Below, piece by piece: positions 9,501 to 17,853 of a stretch of DNA of 64,000 bases. The notes beneath the pieces are model-generated. The model ran no database searches. It worked only from the letters and a program-made list of their open reading frames with translations, and was not told where the DNA came from. Within the stretch, counting starts at the first letter, position 1. Each line of letters opens with the position of its first letter. Both the position numbers and the translations under genes were made by a program. The stretch is from Paroceanicella profunda (lineage in GTDB: Bacteria; Pseudomonadota; Alphaproteobacteria; Rhodobacterales; Rhodobacteraceae), in contig NZ_CP040823.1 of assembly GCF_005887635.2 (NCBI RefSeq), positions 50,057 through 114,056 on the forward strand, in the 5' to 3' direction.

Positions 9501-10785
9501 GATCTCCCTCCTCGACCAACCGTGCGGGCAGGCGCAAGTCATCACGACCCGTATTTGAGGGCATGGGCGGGGCAACCGAGGCCATGGCGATGCTCTCGAC
9601 GAGCGGGGTGGGATGTTCCTGCGCACCCGCGATCTCGATCCGTTGCGGACGGTAGCGCGCATAGATGTCCGAGATGGGCGTGTTGTCGCGCGGGATATCA
9701 AAGCTCGTGAAAGTTAGCGGGACAACGGCATTGGCCCGAGGCTTGGAGGCGGCGACAGGCGCAGCGGCGGTCTTGCGCGGAGCAGAGGATGGAACGGTCA
9801 GCCGCCCGTTAGGGATCGCCGCTGCCTGTTGTACGGGGCGCATCTCCGTCCGGGTTGCGGCCACGGCATCGACATATGCCAAGGCTTCATCCAGATCCCG
9901 CACAGGGACGCGGATCATTTCGCCGTCCTCCTGCACCTTGTCGAAGACCATCAGCTGGGTTTCGACAGAGGTGCCGAGCTTGCGGTAGACCTGCCCCGGC
10001 ATCGTCAACGCCAAGCGCGGCGTCAGGAGACCGCAGGCGCGTGACCAATGCGCGGCATCGCGTTCGGGCGCGAATCCCGGCGGCATGATCGCCACCAGGC
10101 GCCCACCTGGTGCCAGACGCTTTGCAGCCGCGACGAGATGTTTGGCGGCGATGTGCTTGTCTCGGGAGCGATCGACCGAGGAGGCGAAGGGCGGGTTCAT
10201 CACCACGACGTCGGGTAGAACCGGCGACTGCAGCAGATCGTCGATATGCTCGCCGTCATGGCCCGTCACCTCGCCGCCGAAAACCGCGCGCAGGAGGCGC
10301 TGGCGAAAGGGGTCGATCTCATTGAGCACAACCGTGGCACCGGTTTGGGCAGCGAAAGCAGCCAGGGCACCGGTGCCAGCCGAGGGCTCCAGAACGGTCT
10401 CGCCCTTGCGGATCGCCGCAGCCCGCAAGACCAGCGCCGCAAATGGCAGCGGCGTGGAAAACTGCTGCAGCCGGATCTGCTGCTCTGACCGGCGCGTTTC
10501 CGTGAGAAGCCGTGAGGCAAGGAGCTTTGCAGCGGCGATGTCACCTGCCGCGCCGTCCCCACCCAGCAGCACCTGGATGGCCGCAGCCTGCATCATGTCA
10601 TAGGCTATGCGCCAGTCCCAGGCGCCCCCGGCATCACTGCCATGAAACGTCTCGCGCATGATGCGCGCCAGCGCTGAGCTGCGCAGGGGTTGGTGGGCGA
10701 TCTCCGCGCAGATCTGTGCCAGTGCAGAGGCGAGGTTAGCGTCGAATTCAACAGGATTGGGGAGCGTTGAGCGGGGCTTGGACAT
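6511..10785 (-). CDS. Strawberry-notch-type helicase fused to an N6-DNA methylase domain
   Basis: 1424 residues. The N-terminal ~350 residues form a methyltransferase: motif I VLEPSAGTGALAAFA and the catalytic-type motif IV VVMNPPFASS. The central part has an SF2-like P-loop (GYFLGDGTGCGKGRECAGLI), VSKSATLIEDAIRDW and a FDEAHAM Walker B box. The C-terminal part carries GGTGRSYHAAQ and the arginine-rich GLGRTHRSAQ typical of the strawberry-notch C-terminal helicase domain. Such giant proteins are common on conjugative plasmids and integrative elements of alphaproteobacteria. They may protect or process incoming DNA, but the role is unproven. It heads a run with the small protein at 6496 and DUF736. 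Confidence 0.85.
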   Translation of the reverse strand: MSKPRSTLPNPVEFDANLASALAQICAEIAHQPLRSSALARIMRETFHGSDAGGAWDWRIAYDMMQAAAIQVLLGGDGAAGDIAAAKLLASRLLTETRRSEQQIRLQQFSTPLPFAALVLRAAAIRKGETVLEPSAGTGALAAFAAQTGATVVLNEIDPFRQRLLRAVFGGEVTGHDGEHIDDLLQSPVLPDVVVMNPPFASSVDRSRDKHIAAKHLVAAAKRLAPGGRLVAIMPPGFAPERDAAHWSRACGLLTPRLALTMPGQVYRKLGTSVETQLMVFDKVQEDGEMIRVPVRDLDEALAYVDAVAATRTEMRPVQQAAAIPNGRLTVPSSAPRKTAAAPVAASKPRANAVVPLTFTSFDIPRDNTPISDIYARYRPQRIEIAGAQEHPTPLVESIAMASVAPPMPSNTGRDDLRLPARLVEEGDLSEAQLETIIMAHDAHGRDLPGRFTIDDDQTKLTRADDDPDARAYRLGYFLGDGTGCGKGRECAGLILVNWLAGRRKAIWVSKSATLIEDAIRDWTDLGGSPADIQPVSKWKPDQSIPMGDGILFVTYATLRSAGKCGTTRLSQILAWMGEDFEGVLAFDEAHAMQNAAGSEQGRGVKPSQQGLAGLRLQLAAPRARIFYISATGATSVHNLAYAARLGLWGQGPEYPFPSREGFVSAMEAGGVAAMEVVARDLKTLGLYTARALSFDGVEYDVLEHALTPAQIEVYDAYAGAFRTIHHNLEAALTATGVNDASGETNASAARASAKSRFESTKQRFFNHLLMGMKAPTIIRAIKDDLAAGNACVIQVVSTGESLLKRRLEAMDPEDELVEGALTPRDYVLGYLEQAFPIHAQKLVEIDGNMVAEPLRDANGALVVSREALALRDAAMMELMTLAPIPSALDQILWAFGDEAVAEVTGRSIRPLKAEDGHLFIEKRAASSNSSETQAFMDGEKDILIFSDAGGTGRSYHAAQTAKNQKRRRHYLLEPGWRADAAIQGLGRTHRSAQVSAPFFRVCTSDVHGEKRFTSTIAKRLDQLGALTKGQRETGSQGMFREEDNLESPIARAALCGYFADLAAGRAEAMSYESFTDWTALRLIDKDGVLLEELPPIQRFLNRVLALPIHMQNALFAEFMRRIADQTERARAAGTLDLGVETLRGEKIEQVSTEDLWTCPKSGAVTRIIGLEVTDPVHVLGAEEAMSRNPDKLPMVNRASGRAALISARPMQMYDEDIVTLMRKAVRPNGSSYLEETRFESSAWEDIGRPEFAGLWDAEAASLPKTTTTKLYLLTGLLLPIWKDIPTTNERIYRVTPDGATAMIGRTLSEEGAAALRARFLVSNPQTPQEMLTAALGTTAPVDLGQGLTLTRRRVAGEMRLELGGADRGMIEGLKAMGCFTEIIAFQLRVFLPHGDGIDTLGILSRIVGTGPDATRDVTSVAAE

Positions 10786-10931
10786 GGGGGTTTCCTTTGG
10801 ATCAGGGTCTGAGTTCCAAAGACAAAAAGCCCTCTTTCGCTTTTCGGGATGATGAGCTCAGACCAAGAGGCATCCAATCTACGGCCGGCCAATCAAACGG
10901 TTTTTCGGAGTTGGATTAGAAAACTGAAAAA

Positions 10932-10950
10932 CCCGCCGCAATGCGACGGG
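10932..10950 (+). terminator. Hairpin terminator upstream of the methylase/helicase gene
   Basis: The stem CCCGCCGC / GCGACGGG has one mismatch and an AAT loop, followed on the plus strand by CTTTTGCTTTCTTT. A run of A residues precedes it, so it could also act on the minus strand. It separates the backbone promoter region (10786-10931) from the Abi-like gene. Confidence 0.55.
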
Positions 10951-11039
10951 CTTTTGCTTTCTTTGTGCAATGAGGGGAGGCATAGTGCCCGCAATCTCAA
11001 AGCTCACGCTCTATATGGCACCGAAAGTCTTTACTGTCA

Positions 11040-11705
11040 ATGTATCCACCGTTCACGGCTGATGAAGAACACCACCTTCCGAACGTCCTATCCGCACCTA
11101 GGTTTGCGACCTATCTGCGCGAAACCGGCAATGATAGGACGCGAGCTCTCCACCTATACCACTGGAATCTTCAAGTATCAGCCGCGTTCATGGTTCCACT
11201 CCATGTTTTGGAAGTTGCGCTGCGAAACGCGATCGTGGAAGCAATCGAAGCTGTCCATGGAGGAACATGGCCTTGGACACAAGGCTTCATCCGTTCGTTA
11301 CCGAACCCGCGCGGTCCGGCATACAGCCCCAAACGAGACCTCGAAGGTTGCGCAGCACAGCAACCCACTGCCGGAAAGGTCGTCGCCGAACTGAAGTTCG
11401 TGTTTTGGGAGAAGATGCTGACAAACAGGCACCAAGGCAGACTGTGGGACGATCATTTCTACGCAGTGTTTCCGGACGCGCCTCGTGGTGTCGCTGCCAG
11501 CCAGCGCCGATCTGAATTAAGGTCTGACATTGAAGCCGTGAGGAGGCTCCGCAACAGAATCGCACACCATGAGCCTGTTTTTCCGCGCGCCCTTCAGGAT
11601 GATTTTGATCGGATCATCCGCTGCATAAGATGGCGCAACGAAACGACCAGCAACTGGGTGCTGGAAATCGAGACGGTGCGCGCACTACTCGCAGTGCGCC
11701 CCTAA
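11040..11705 (+). CDS. Abi-like protein with HEPN-type RxxxxH motif
   Basis: 221 residues. It matches the Abi_2/AbiD-F style of abortive-infection protein: a helical N-terminal part with YHWNLQVSAAFMVPLHVLEVALRNAI, and a C-terminal RRLRNRIAHHEPVF near residues 166-179. The latter contains the RN(x)3H-type HEPN ribonuclease signature. Such proteins sacrifice phage-infected cells by RNA cleavage. The gene is alone, on the strand opposite all the surrounding backbone genes, and its stop overlaps the convergent neighbour by four bases. No toxin-antitoxin partner is evident. Anti-phage function is inferred from the family. Confidence 0.7.
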   Translation: MYPPFTADEEHHLPNVLSAPRFATYLRETGNDRTRALHLYHWNLQVSAAFMVPLHVLEVALRNAIVEAIEAVHGGTWPWTQGFIRSLPNPRGPAYSPKRDLEGCAAQQPTAGKVVAELKFVFWEKMLTNRHQGRLWDDHFYAVFPDAPRGVAASQRRSELRSDIEAVRRLRNRIAHHEPVFPRALQDDFDRIIRCIRWRNETTSNWVLEIETVRALLAVRP

Positions 11706-12361
11706 GCGTCCCGCCCCGCTAGGAATTCCGCCAGCACAGGACTGGCCGCGCCCTTTGCGGAGCTGAGCAGCTCTGAGCCCGCAAGCGAGGCCTTCGACAG
11801 GCGTACGAGCCCACCGGTTTCCTCGATGCGGTAGCAGCGGCGTTTTTGCCGCCCCCGCTTGTAGTACGTCGCGGTGACGATCTGGCATGTACTGCCATCG
11901 GTGAGCGTCACGGGCGTGGCGAGCCTGATCTTGTCGCCTTCCTCGTAGTCCGGGATCGCAGCCCAATTCCGGCAGCGCTGACGCCAGTCCTGGGCGTAGC
12001 TGTCCGGGTCTTTCAGGTCGGAGAGGAGCTCGATCAGCCCAAGCGGAGCACGAGACACGTTCGGGCCAGCACTTTCCTCCATGTCCTTGTAGCCCCAGCA
12101 GCCGTCATCGTATCGGGTGAGGAAGACAGCCCCGAAAGTGATGGAGCCATCCGCATCGGTGACATAGGTCGCGTCTTCGACAGCGGTGCCGTCGAGATTG
12201 GTGACCCTTGCCGCCGCATACCAGGTTGAGCCGACCTTGCAGGCCTTGACCAGTTCGGTTTTGCGCGTTTCGCCCTCAAAAGTGCAGAGCCGGGTGATCT
12301 CCTCTCTCTCATCCACGTAGGTCTGGACGCGGCCGTCGGTATAGAAGAGCCAACCCATCAC
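11702..12361 (-). CDS. Hypothetical plasmid backbone protein
   Basis: 219 residues, starting MMGWLFYTDGRVQTYVDERE. The N-terminal ~100 residues look like a compact beta-rich domain with the conserved-looking segment STWYAAARV and TFGAVFLTRYDDGCWGYKDM. The latter is a type often seen in short conserved proteins beside ParB-like genes on alphaproteobacterial plasmids (possibly DUF6927; not certain). There is no signal peptide. Its start overlaps the stop of the upstream gene by four bases (ATGA), so the two are translated together. Confidence 0.65.
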   Translation of the reverse strand: MMGWLFYTDGRVQTYVDEREEITRLCTFEGETRKTELVKACKVGSTWYAAARVTNLDGTAVEDATYVTDADGSITFGAVFLTRYDDGCWGYKDMEESAGPNVSRAPLGLIELLSDLKDPDSYAQDWRQRCRNWAAIPDYEEGDKIRLATPVTLTDGSTCQIVTATYYKRGRQKRRCYRIEETGGLVRLSKASLAGSELLSSAKGAASPVLAEFLAGRDA

Positions 12362-12951
12362 GCCGCCCTCCGGTCATCGATTTCCATCAGCGCATCGAGC
12401 GGCACGCGGTAGGGCTGCATGGCGTCGAAATCCTCGCAATTGCCGCAGTTCTGCACGATCGCGAAGGTGTCGCAGGCATCCTTGAGGATGACCCGGAAGG
12501 TGCCGCCGAGGCCCGAGGGCACCTCGTAGGTCCCGCCGATGAGATAGTCCGAGGCCCGGCGCACGAAGACGCGGATGCTGTGGCCATCGGTGGCCAGCCG
12601 GATGGCCCCCCGCCCCCGGTCGATGAGAACCTGCACGTCATCCAGGATGTCGGTGTAGAACTGGCCGGTCAGATCGCGAAACGCCATGCGGCGCTGCGCC
12701 ATCCAGTCGGTGTCCCGAAACGGGTTCATGCCGTCGGCGAAGGCGAAAGAGGGATCGGCCTGTTCAGTGGTGACGATTCGGGTGGTCGTGCCATCGATGC
12801 CGTTTGAGCGCAGATGCACACCATTGCCGACGATCAGGATCAGGGCGGGCCTGTCCACGGGCCCGTTCCAGTTGGGCAGGAAGGTTTTGCAGGCGCGCGC
12901 ATGGGCGATCTGTGCCGCAACAGCGGACGCAGAGAACTTGAGAATAGCCAT
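12358..12951 (-). CDS. DUF3085-like hypothetical protein
   Basis: 197 residues. The N-terminal AAQIAHARACKTFLPNW followed by LILIVGNGVHLRSNGI resembles DUF3085, a small plasmid-associated family; this is from memory of the motif, not a search. The C-terminal half includes VFVRRASDYLIGGTYEVPSG and three cysteines (KDACDTFAIVQNCGNCEDFD). It lies between the ParB-like gene and the hypothetical gene it overlaps, in one backbone operon. Function unknown. Confidence 0.6.
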   Translation of the reverse strand: MAILKFSASAVAAQIAHARACKTFLPNWNGPVDRPALILIVGNGVHLRSNGIDGTTTRIVTTEQADPSFAFADGMNPFRDTDWMAQRRMAFRDLTGQFYTDILDDVQVLIDRGRGAIRLATDGHSIRVFVRRASDYLIGGTYEVPSGLGGTFRVILKDACDTFAIVQNCGNCEDFDAMQPYRVPLDALMEIDDRRAA

Positions 12952-13023
12952 GAGGATGTCTTTCGGTTGGGTGTGGGAGGGTCGACCCGCGCGGGGAATG
13001 CCTCGCGCGGGTCGCGTGCGGAC

Positions 13024-15006
13024 TCAGGCCGCTTGCGCGACCTCGCTGTCAGGCTCGGGGGTTTCCGCAGCGGGCTCCGCCTCATCACAGGCGACACCGG
13101 CGGTCTGCATCATGGGCGGGCACCAGGCGGCCACGGCAGCGCGCTGCGCGTCCGTAAGCGTGGCGAAGGGCTCGGCGAAGAGCTTGTCACAAAAGGCGAC
13201 GATCTCCTTCTTGCTCGACGAGGCCAGCGTCACCGCCTCCTGGGCGAGACCCAGATCCTCGCCGAGGATCTTCAGGAGCCAAGCCTTCTTGAAGCGGTTG
13301 AAGAGCGCCGCATTCGGCGTCCAGTGGGCGCGGATGTCGGGCATGATCTCGATCTCCAACGCATGCATCAGGCTGTCGCGCTGGCGGTCCCGCGTGAAGC
13401 AGGACTGCGTGGTGCTGGCCGTGGCATAGGCCACGAGCTTGGCCTTCTCGCCGGCCTCCAGCGCGCGAAACGCCGCGAACTGATCGGCGGGCGCGCGGGT
13501 GTCATCGAGCCAGGAGAGATCAAGTGCATCATGCGCCGCCGCCACCTGCTCGAGCGAGGTCTCGTCGATCTCGTCCATCTTGGCATGGCTGCGGTATTCC
13601 TTGCGGGCATCGATCTTGATCGCCTGCGTGACACTCATGCCGCTGGCCAGAACGTCACTGACCAGCTTGAAGAGCGTCAGATCGAGCGTGGCTTCCGGAT
13701 GCAGCGCCATCGCGGCCCCAAGCGCCATGGCTCGCTCGGTCTTGAGGTCCTCAGCCAGTGAGGCTGGATAGGTGATTTCGCCGGCGTCCGGGGCCTCCTC
13801 CCCGGTCGGGCTAGCCGAGGAGCCGCGCGCGCCCTCCTCTTTGACGGTGTCTTCCTGGCGGACGAGACCAACATGGAGCGTGATCTGCCCACCCTGCCAC
13901 GAGGCTATCACCCCAGATCGCGCTAGGTCCTCGGCGCTGTAGGCCTCCTGCAGGTCGCGGGCTTCCTCTTCCAGAGCGTCGACGCGGTCGTAAAGGGCAT
14001 TGTAGGCACCGTCCTCGAGCCCCTCGTCCTCCATTTCGAGCTGCAATTTCTCAAGCTCGGCGGTGATTTCATCCACGCGCTTCTGGGCGGCCTCGTCGGG
14101 CTCGATCGGGCCGGGATAGACGCGGCCGTAGTCGGCCATTGTCGCGTAATCATACCGCACCATCGCATCGGCCCAGGCAAAGCCCAGCCTCGTGCGGGCC
14201 TCTTCGGCAGCCGCACCGAGCTTCTCGAGCAAGATGGTCTCGACCAGTGCTGCATCCTCGAGCACGGAATGTTCTTCCAGAAGATCGGCCGCGACGGCGC
14301 CGCCCCGCGCCTCGTAGTCCGCGCGCACGAAGGCCCCGATATCGTCGCTGACCTGCACGCCGCGGGATTTGAGCGCCTGTCGAACGGTATAGGCCTGCAG
14401 ATAGCCTCCGTCCTTCGTGAGCGCCTCGAAGACCTCGCGCTGCGCCTCCTGGCTCGGGTGCTCGGCAAAGGCTTTCATCGTGTCGAGCGTGATCACCTTG
14501 CCCCGTGCCGCGGCGCGGATGTCGGGGTGGATAAGGCCATAGCGCAACCGGCCTTTCACGGCGGCCACCGTGGTACCGAAGGTCTTTGCGATGGTCTCGG
14601 GCGTCTGGCCGTCGACCTCCATCATCCGCGCGAAAGCCTCGAACTCGTCGATTGCGTTCATCGGTGCCTGGGTGATGTTCTCGGCGAGCGACAGCGCAGT
14701 GGTGACGTCACAGTCGTCAGGGACAAGGCGGCAGTCGACTTTGGTTTTCGCCATGAACCCCTTGGTGGCCTTGTCGGCGACCAGCTCCTTCAGCGCAGCA
14801 TGGCGTCGGCCACCGGCGAGGACAGCATATTTGCCGTCAAGCTTCTGGACCAAGAGCGGCTGGAGCAGGCCCAGCACAGCGATGCTGGCCTTCAGATGCG
14901 CGATGTTCTCGGGATCATAGGTTTCCGGCGAGTTGCTGCGCACATTGGCAGGATGCGGGACCAGATCGCCGATGGCGACGGTGAGAGGGGCAAAGCTTGT
15001 GGTCAT
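13024..15006 (-). CDS. Large ParB/Srx-fold DNA-binding protein (accessory ParB-like)
   Basis: 660 residues, about twice the length of a partitioning ParB. The N-terminal ParB domain is clear: IGDLVPHPANVRSNSPETYD, LGLLQPLLVQ, then VLAGGRRHAALKEL and LSLAENITQAPMNAIDEFEAF (box II) by residue ~130, followed by a helix-turn-helix (ETIAKTFGTTVAAVKGRLRY). A coiled-coil-prone acidic segment follows (AAQKRVDEITAELEKLQLEM) and a long C-terminal region of unknown fold. Such proteins are found with DUF736/ArdC/DUF3768 genes and lack a neighbouring parA. The role is therefore unlikely to be simple partition and may involve transcription or transfer. Confidence 0.8.
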   Translation of the reverse strand: MTTSFAPLTVAIGDLVPHPANVRSNSPETYDPENIAHLKASIAVLGLLQPLLVQKLDGKYAVLAGGRRHAALKELVADKATKGFMAKTKVDCRLVPDDCDVTTALSLAENITQAPMNAIDEFEAFARMMEVDGQTPETIAKTFGTTVAAVKGRLRYGLIHPDIRAAARGKVITLDTMKAFAEHPSQEAQREVFEALTKDGGYLQAYTVRQALKSRGVQVSDDIGAFVRADYEARGGAVAADLLEEHSVLEDAALVETILLEKLGAAAEEARTRLGFAWADAMVRYDYATMADYGRVYPGPIEPDEAAQKRVDEITAELEKLQLEMEDEGLEDGAYNALYDRVDALEEEARDLQEAYSAEDLARSGVIASWQGGQITLHVGLVRQEDTVKEEGARGSSASPTGEEAPDAGEITYPASLAEDLKTERAMALGAAMALHPEATLDLTLFKLVSDVLASGMSVTQAIKIDARKEYRSHAKMDEIDETSLEQVAAAHDALDLSWLDDTRAPADQFAAFRALEAGEKAKLVAYATASTTQSCFTRDRQRDSLMHALEIEIMPDIRAHWTPNAALFNRFKKAWLLKILGEDLGLAQEAVTLASSSKKEIVAFCDKLFAEPFATLTDAQRAAVAAWCPPMMQTAGVACDEAEPAAETPEPDSEVAQAA

Positions 15007-15090
15007 GGGATATCCTTCCAGGTGGGTGAGGTGTGGCCCGCGCCTTCACGCGCGTAACCAATCCCCGGCTTCAGGGATCACCACGACAAA

Positions 15091-15124
15091 AGGCCCGCAT
15101 TCCCTTTTGAGGGGCAGCGGGCCT
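15091..15124 (-). terminator. Hairpin between DUF3768 and ParB-like genes
   Basis: AGGCCCGC (15091-15098) pairs perfectly with GCGGGCCT (15117-15124), and an inner CCC/GGGG pair extends the stem. On the minus strand a short TTTG follows. It lies 42 bases after the DUF3768 stop and may reduce read-through into the ParB-like gene. Confidence 0.5.
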
Positions 15125-15165
15125 TCATCGTCTCAGATGTCAGAGGGGAGGACTCCCGTGCCCTT

Positions 15166-15555
15166 CTACCAGTCGCGCGCCAGCATGATGGTCAGCACGC
15201 GCATGGTAGTGGCGGGATTGTCCGGGGTCTCAGCTCCGTAGCGGAAATCCGCATCTGCCTCATAGAGATCGATTTTCCAGAACACGGTCTCGCTCCGGAT
15301 CTCGACTGCCCCGAAATCGTGCCAGCCTTCCGGGTCATTCTCAGGCTCGAACGTAGCAAACTCACCGGTGGCCTTCACCGCCTCGGCCATGAAGCCGTCA
15401 CCGGCCTCCATAAGCGAGCGGGTGACATGCATCCGGCCCTGGATGGGCTGCGCGGGCGGCACCCCAAGGCACGCGAGCTTGCGAAACGCGTCGTTCTGCA
15501 CCGCGATCACGGTCGGATCCGGACGGTCTGGCTGGGGTTGAACGGTCATGTGCAT
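15166..15555 (-). CDS. DUF3768 family protein
   Basis: 129 residues from ATG 15555, chosen because AAAGGAG precedes it at ideal spacing; the longer frame upstream has no such support. The family signature is clear: AVQNDAFRKLACLG, then FATFEPENDPEGWHDFGAVE, FWKIDLYEADADFRYGAETP and a C-terminal TTMRVLTIMLARDW. DUF3768 proteins are small and soluble, and are found on alphaproteobacterial plasmids with ArdC and ParB-like genes. Their function is unknown. Confidence 0.8.
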   Translation of the reverse strand: MHMTVQPQPDRPDPTVIAVQNDAFRKLACLGVPPAQPIQGRMHVTRSLMEAGDGFMAEAVKATGEFATFEPENDPEGWHDFGAVEIRSETVFWKIDLYEADADFRYGAETPDNPATTMRVLTIMLARDW

Positions 15556-15589
15556 GGGGATCTCCTTTGAAAGGTTTGAAACACCCTTC

Positions 15590-15854
15590 TCAAAGCCCGC
15601 TTTTTCTTTTCCGCCTGGCGGCAGGACCGAAGGAGAAGGTGCCCGACCCGAACAGACCCTTGGGTCTGTAATTCGGGTTGGGGATGGGTTCGATCCAGCC
15701 GCCTTGTTCTTTGATGCTCTCGAGCGCTGCCGAGAGCGGATAAGCGCCCTCGGACTGGCTCCACCAATAGGCACCGCGCTCGAAGGTGATGATCCGGCTA
15801 GCGGCCGTCTTCGAAGCAGGCCATCCGCAGCGTCTTGGGTTCCTTGCGTGACAT
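15590..15854 (-). pseudogene. Small backbone gene with a frameshift
   Basis: An ATG at 15854 starts MSRKEPKTLRMACFEDGR and then hits TAG. One frame over, starting at about the same point, the reading continues SRIITFERGAYWWSQSEGAY, then PLSAALESIKEQGGWIEPIP and NPNYRPKGLFGSGTFSFG, and stops at 15590. The second part looks like real protein. The two halves join only if one base is removed or two added near 15795-15805. It could be a mutation, a sequencing error or a recoding site. Its position between ArdC and DUF3768 suggests a small backbone protein of about 87 residues. Confidence 0.45.
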
Positions 15855-15877
15855 GCGAGTCTCCGTTCTCCGTGTGG

Positions 15878-16816
15878 TCAGGCGGCCTCGGCACTGCGCC
15901 CTGCCCTGCCCGTCTCCGATCTGGCGATCAGGTAGTCGCAGGCCCGCTGCGCGTCCGCGGCGTGCCGGAAGATCGCGCCCTTGTCCGACCGAAGGACCCG
16001 CAACCAGTTGTGCAGGTAGGCGGCATTCATCTCGAGCGTATGCGCCGTGAAGCCGAGCGTCTGACCCAGGAACACCGAGGTCAATTCCGCGACGATCTCC
16101 TCGCGCGCATAGGACGTGTTGCCAAACTTCGAGAACCCGAAATCGCGGTTCAGTCGATGGGGGGCTTTCGTGGCATGGGCCAGCTCATGGGCCCAGACCC
16201 CGTAGAAATTGCGCGGGTCCTGGAACCGCGTGATTGACGGCATGTAGACCTTGTCCACGGGCGGCAGGTAGTACGCTTCCGTTCCTGTGAAGACGGTCGT
16301 GATGTCGATGGCATCGAAAAACGCCTGCATGTGTGGGATGGGCTCGGACGGCGGGTGTTCGGGCGCTGGCTCAGGATCGGGGAAGAAGCTTTCGGGCAAG
16401 CCCTCGATCTGACAGGCATTGAACACGCGGTAGGATTTCTGAAAGCGAAAGATGTGGGCTTCCTCGGAGCGATCATCGCCATCGCTGCGGTCGTCCTCGC
16501 CGCCCGTGTCTTTCCGGCTTTGGCCGTAATAGACGACAACAGAGGATTTCTCGCCCTTGCGGACCTTTGCGTCCAAGGCATTGGCCTGAGGCAGCGTCAT
16601 CCAGAAGGGCGAGCTATGGCCCGCCATCACGGTGCGCATCGTCAGCAGAAAGTTGTTGACCCCCTGGTAGGGCTCACCCCCCACGCGCAGTGGGCGAGAG
16701 CTGCCGCTTGCGGTCCAGGGCTTTCGCCAGGGCAGGACGCCGCGCTCAATGATACGGATGATTTCGTTTGTGATGACCTCGGAGGCATCGAATTTGGGCG
16801 TGCGGGATCGGGCCAT
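15878..16816 (-). CDS. ardC: ArdC-family antirestriction protein (zincin-like)
   Basis: 312 residues. The N-terminal ssDNA-binding ArdC domain (DUF1738) is seen in VITNEIIRIIERGVLPWRKP, followed by GVNNFLLTMRT and VRKGEKSSVVVYYGQ. The C-terminal zincin-like domain has the metal motif HELAHATKAPHR and the downstream EEIVAELTSVFLG. ArdC proteins enter the recipient with plasmid DNA and protect it from restriction. It lies at the upstream end of the backbone run, which suits early expression after transfer. Length is normal for the family. Confidence 0.85.
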   Translation of the reverse strand: MARSRTPKFDASEVITNEIIRIIERGVLPWRKPWTASGSSRPLRVGGEPYQGVNNFLLTMRTVMAGHSSPFWMTLPQANALDAKVRKGEKSSVVVYYGQSRKDTGGEDDRSDGDDRSEEAHIFRFQKSYRVFNACQIEGLPESFFPDPEPAPEHPPSEPIPHMQAFFDAIDITTVFTGTEAYYLPPVDKVYMPSITRFQDPRNFYGVWAHELAHATKAPHRLNRDFGFSKFGNTSYAREEIVAELTSVFLGQTLGFTAHTLEMNAAYLHNWLRVLRSDKGAIFRHAADAQRACDYLIARSETGRAGRSAEAA

Positions 16817-16856
16817 GGCTGGCCTCCTTTCGAGTTTTGGTGAGAGGAAATGGGGA

Positions 16857-17342
16857 TCAGATTGACTGACGGGGCCGCGGATCGTTGACGATCCTCGCGC
16901 CGAGCCGTTCGACCATGTCGATGTAGTCGGTCAGCGAGACGGACCTGCCAGGGCCCGAGGGTGCAGAGTCGTCCGATCCGTCCCGCGTCACCCGCGGCAG
17001 GTTCGCGAAGGCGATGACATCGGTGACGGGTCGGATATCGATAAACGTGGTCCCTCGTGCGACCGCAAGAGTGGCCAAGGGGAAGCGCTCGATCGGCGCG
17101 AGAGTCGAAACGGTGGTCCAACCAAGATGGATGAATGTCCCGCCCTCGCCGCAGATCACATACGCGTTCGGCAATGACGCCGCCTGCTTCAGATACCCGA
17201 GATCACGCAAGACAGCCTCGCACTCGAGCCGCTGTGCCTGCCCCGTCTGGCCGGTTCGGCGTAGTTCCTTGTGTCGCCACCACGAGGCAGCGGTCGCGCG
17301 CAACACGCGCAAGACACCTGTTTGCATGGGAATGCCCTTCAT
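16857..17342 (-). CDS. Hypothetical protein upstream of ardC
   Basis: 161 residues from 17342; an internal ATG at 17327 (MQTGVLRVLRATAASWW) is an alternative start. There is no signal peptide or clear family. Segments such as NAYVICGEGGTFIHLGW and RGTTFIDIRPVTDVIAFANL suggest an alpha/beta fold. The first ~45 residues are basic and could bind nucleic acid. The gene ends 40 bases before the ardC start and is probably the first gene of the backbone operon. Confidence 0.55.
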   Translation of the reverse strand: MKGIPMQTGVLRVLRATAASWWRHKELRRTGQTGQAQRLECEAVLRDLGYLKQAASLPNAYVICGEGGTFIHLGWTTVSTLAPIERFPLATLAVARGTTFIDIRPVTDVIAFANLPRVTRDGSDDSAPSGPGRSVSLTDYIDMVERLGARIVNDPRPRQSI

Positions 17343-17853
17343 CAGGAAAGACAGACCGGAATCCGGCCCGGACCCATCTGAGGGACCCCAAAGGCCCTCA
17401 TCCGTCAGTCACAAAACCCGAAGAACACTTTCACTTTCACCGGGTCCGGACCCGGTCCTTGGCAAAACCATTGAATCCTCACCACAGGACTTCGGTAACG
17501 GGGACGTGTCTGTCAATGATAAAAAGACAGCCGAACATTGACGGCGGCGGAAGTTTTCGTCGTCGTACTGTGATGACAAGGTTGGGAGCAGACCCTCGAA
17601 GCGCTTCGTATTTTCAACCCTTCAATACAAGATCTTCCCCGGGTTCATGCTTCGGTCCGTGGTCAGCGCGATGGCTGCCAACATGATGCTGATCCAGTGT
17701 GGTGCCCGAAGTGCCCATCTCATAAGCGTGCTCGAAGGTCCATTCGGCGACAGTCCTGACCACGGCATCTTCGGAACCACGTCCCGGTGGGGACCTCGAA
17801 GGGCCGCAGTCAAGCAGCCTTCAATGGTTCGCTTCCAAGCGTTCTAATGCTGT
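17343..17853. other. Gene-poor junction region
   Basis: About 510 bases with no convincing gene. Small open frames on both strands (up to about 66 codons) lack starts with ribosome sites and family features. The segment between 17580 and 17850 contains short direct and inverted motifs, such as CCTCGAAG at several places, and looks like rearranged mobile-element debris. The promoter of the minus-strand backbone operon should lie near 17345-17450, but no confident -35/-10 pair was chosen. Confidence 0.4.
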
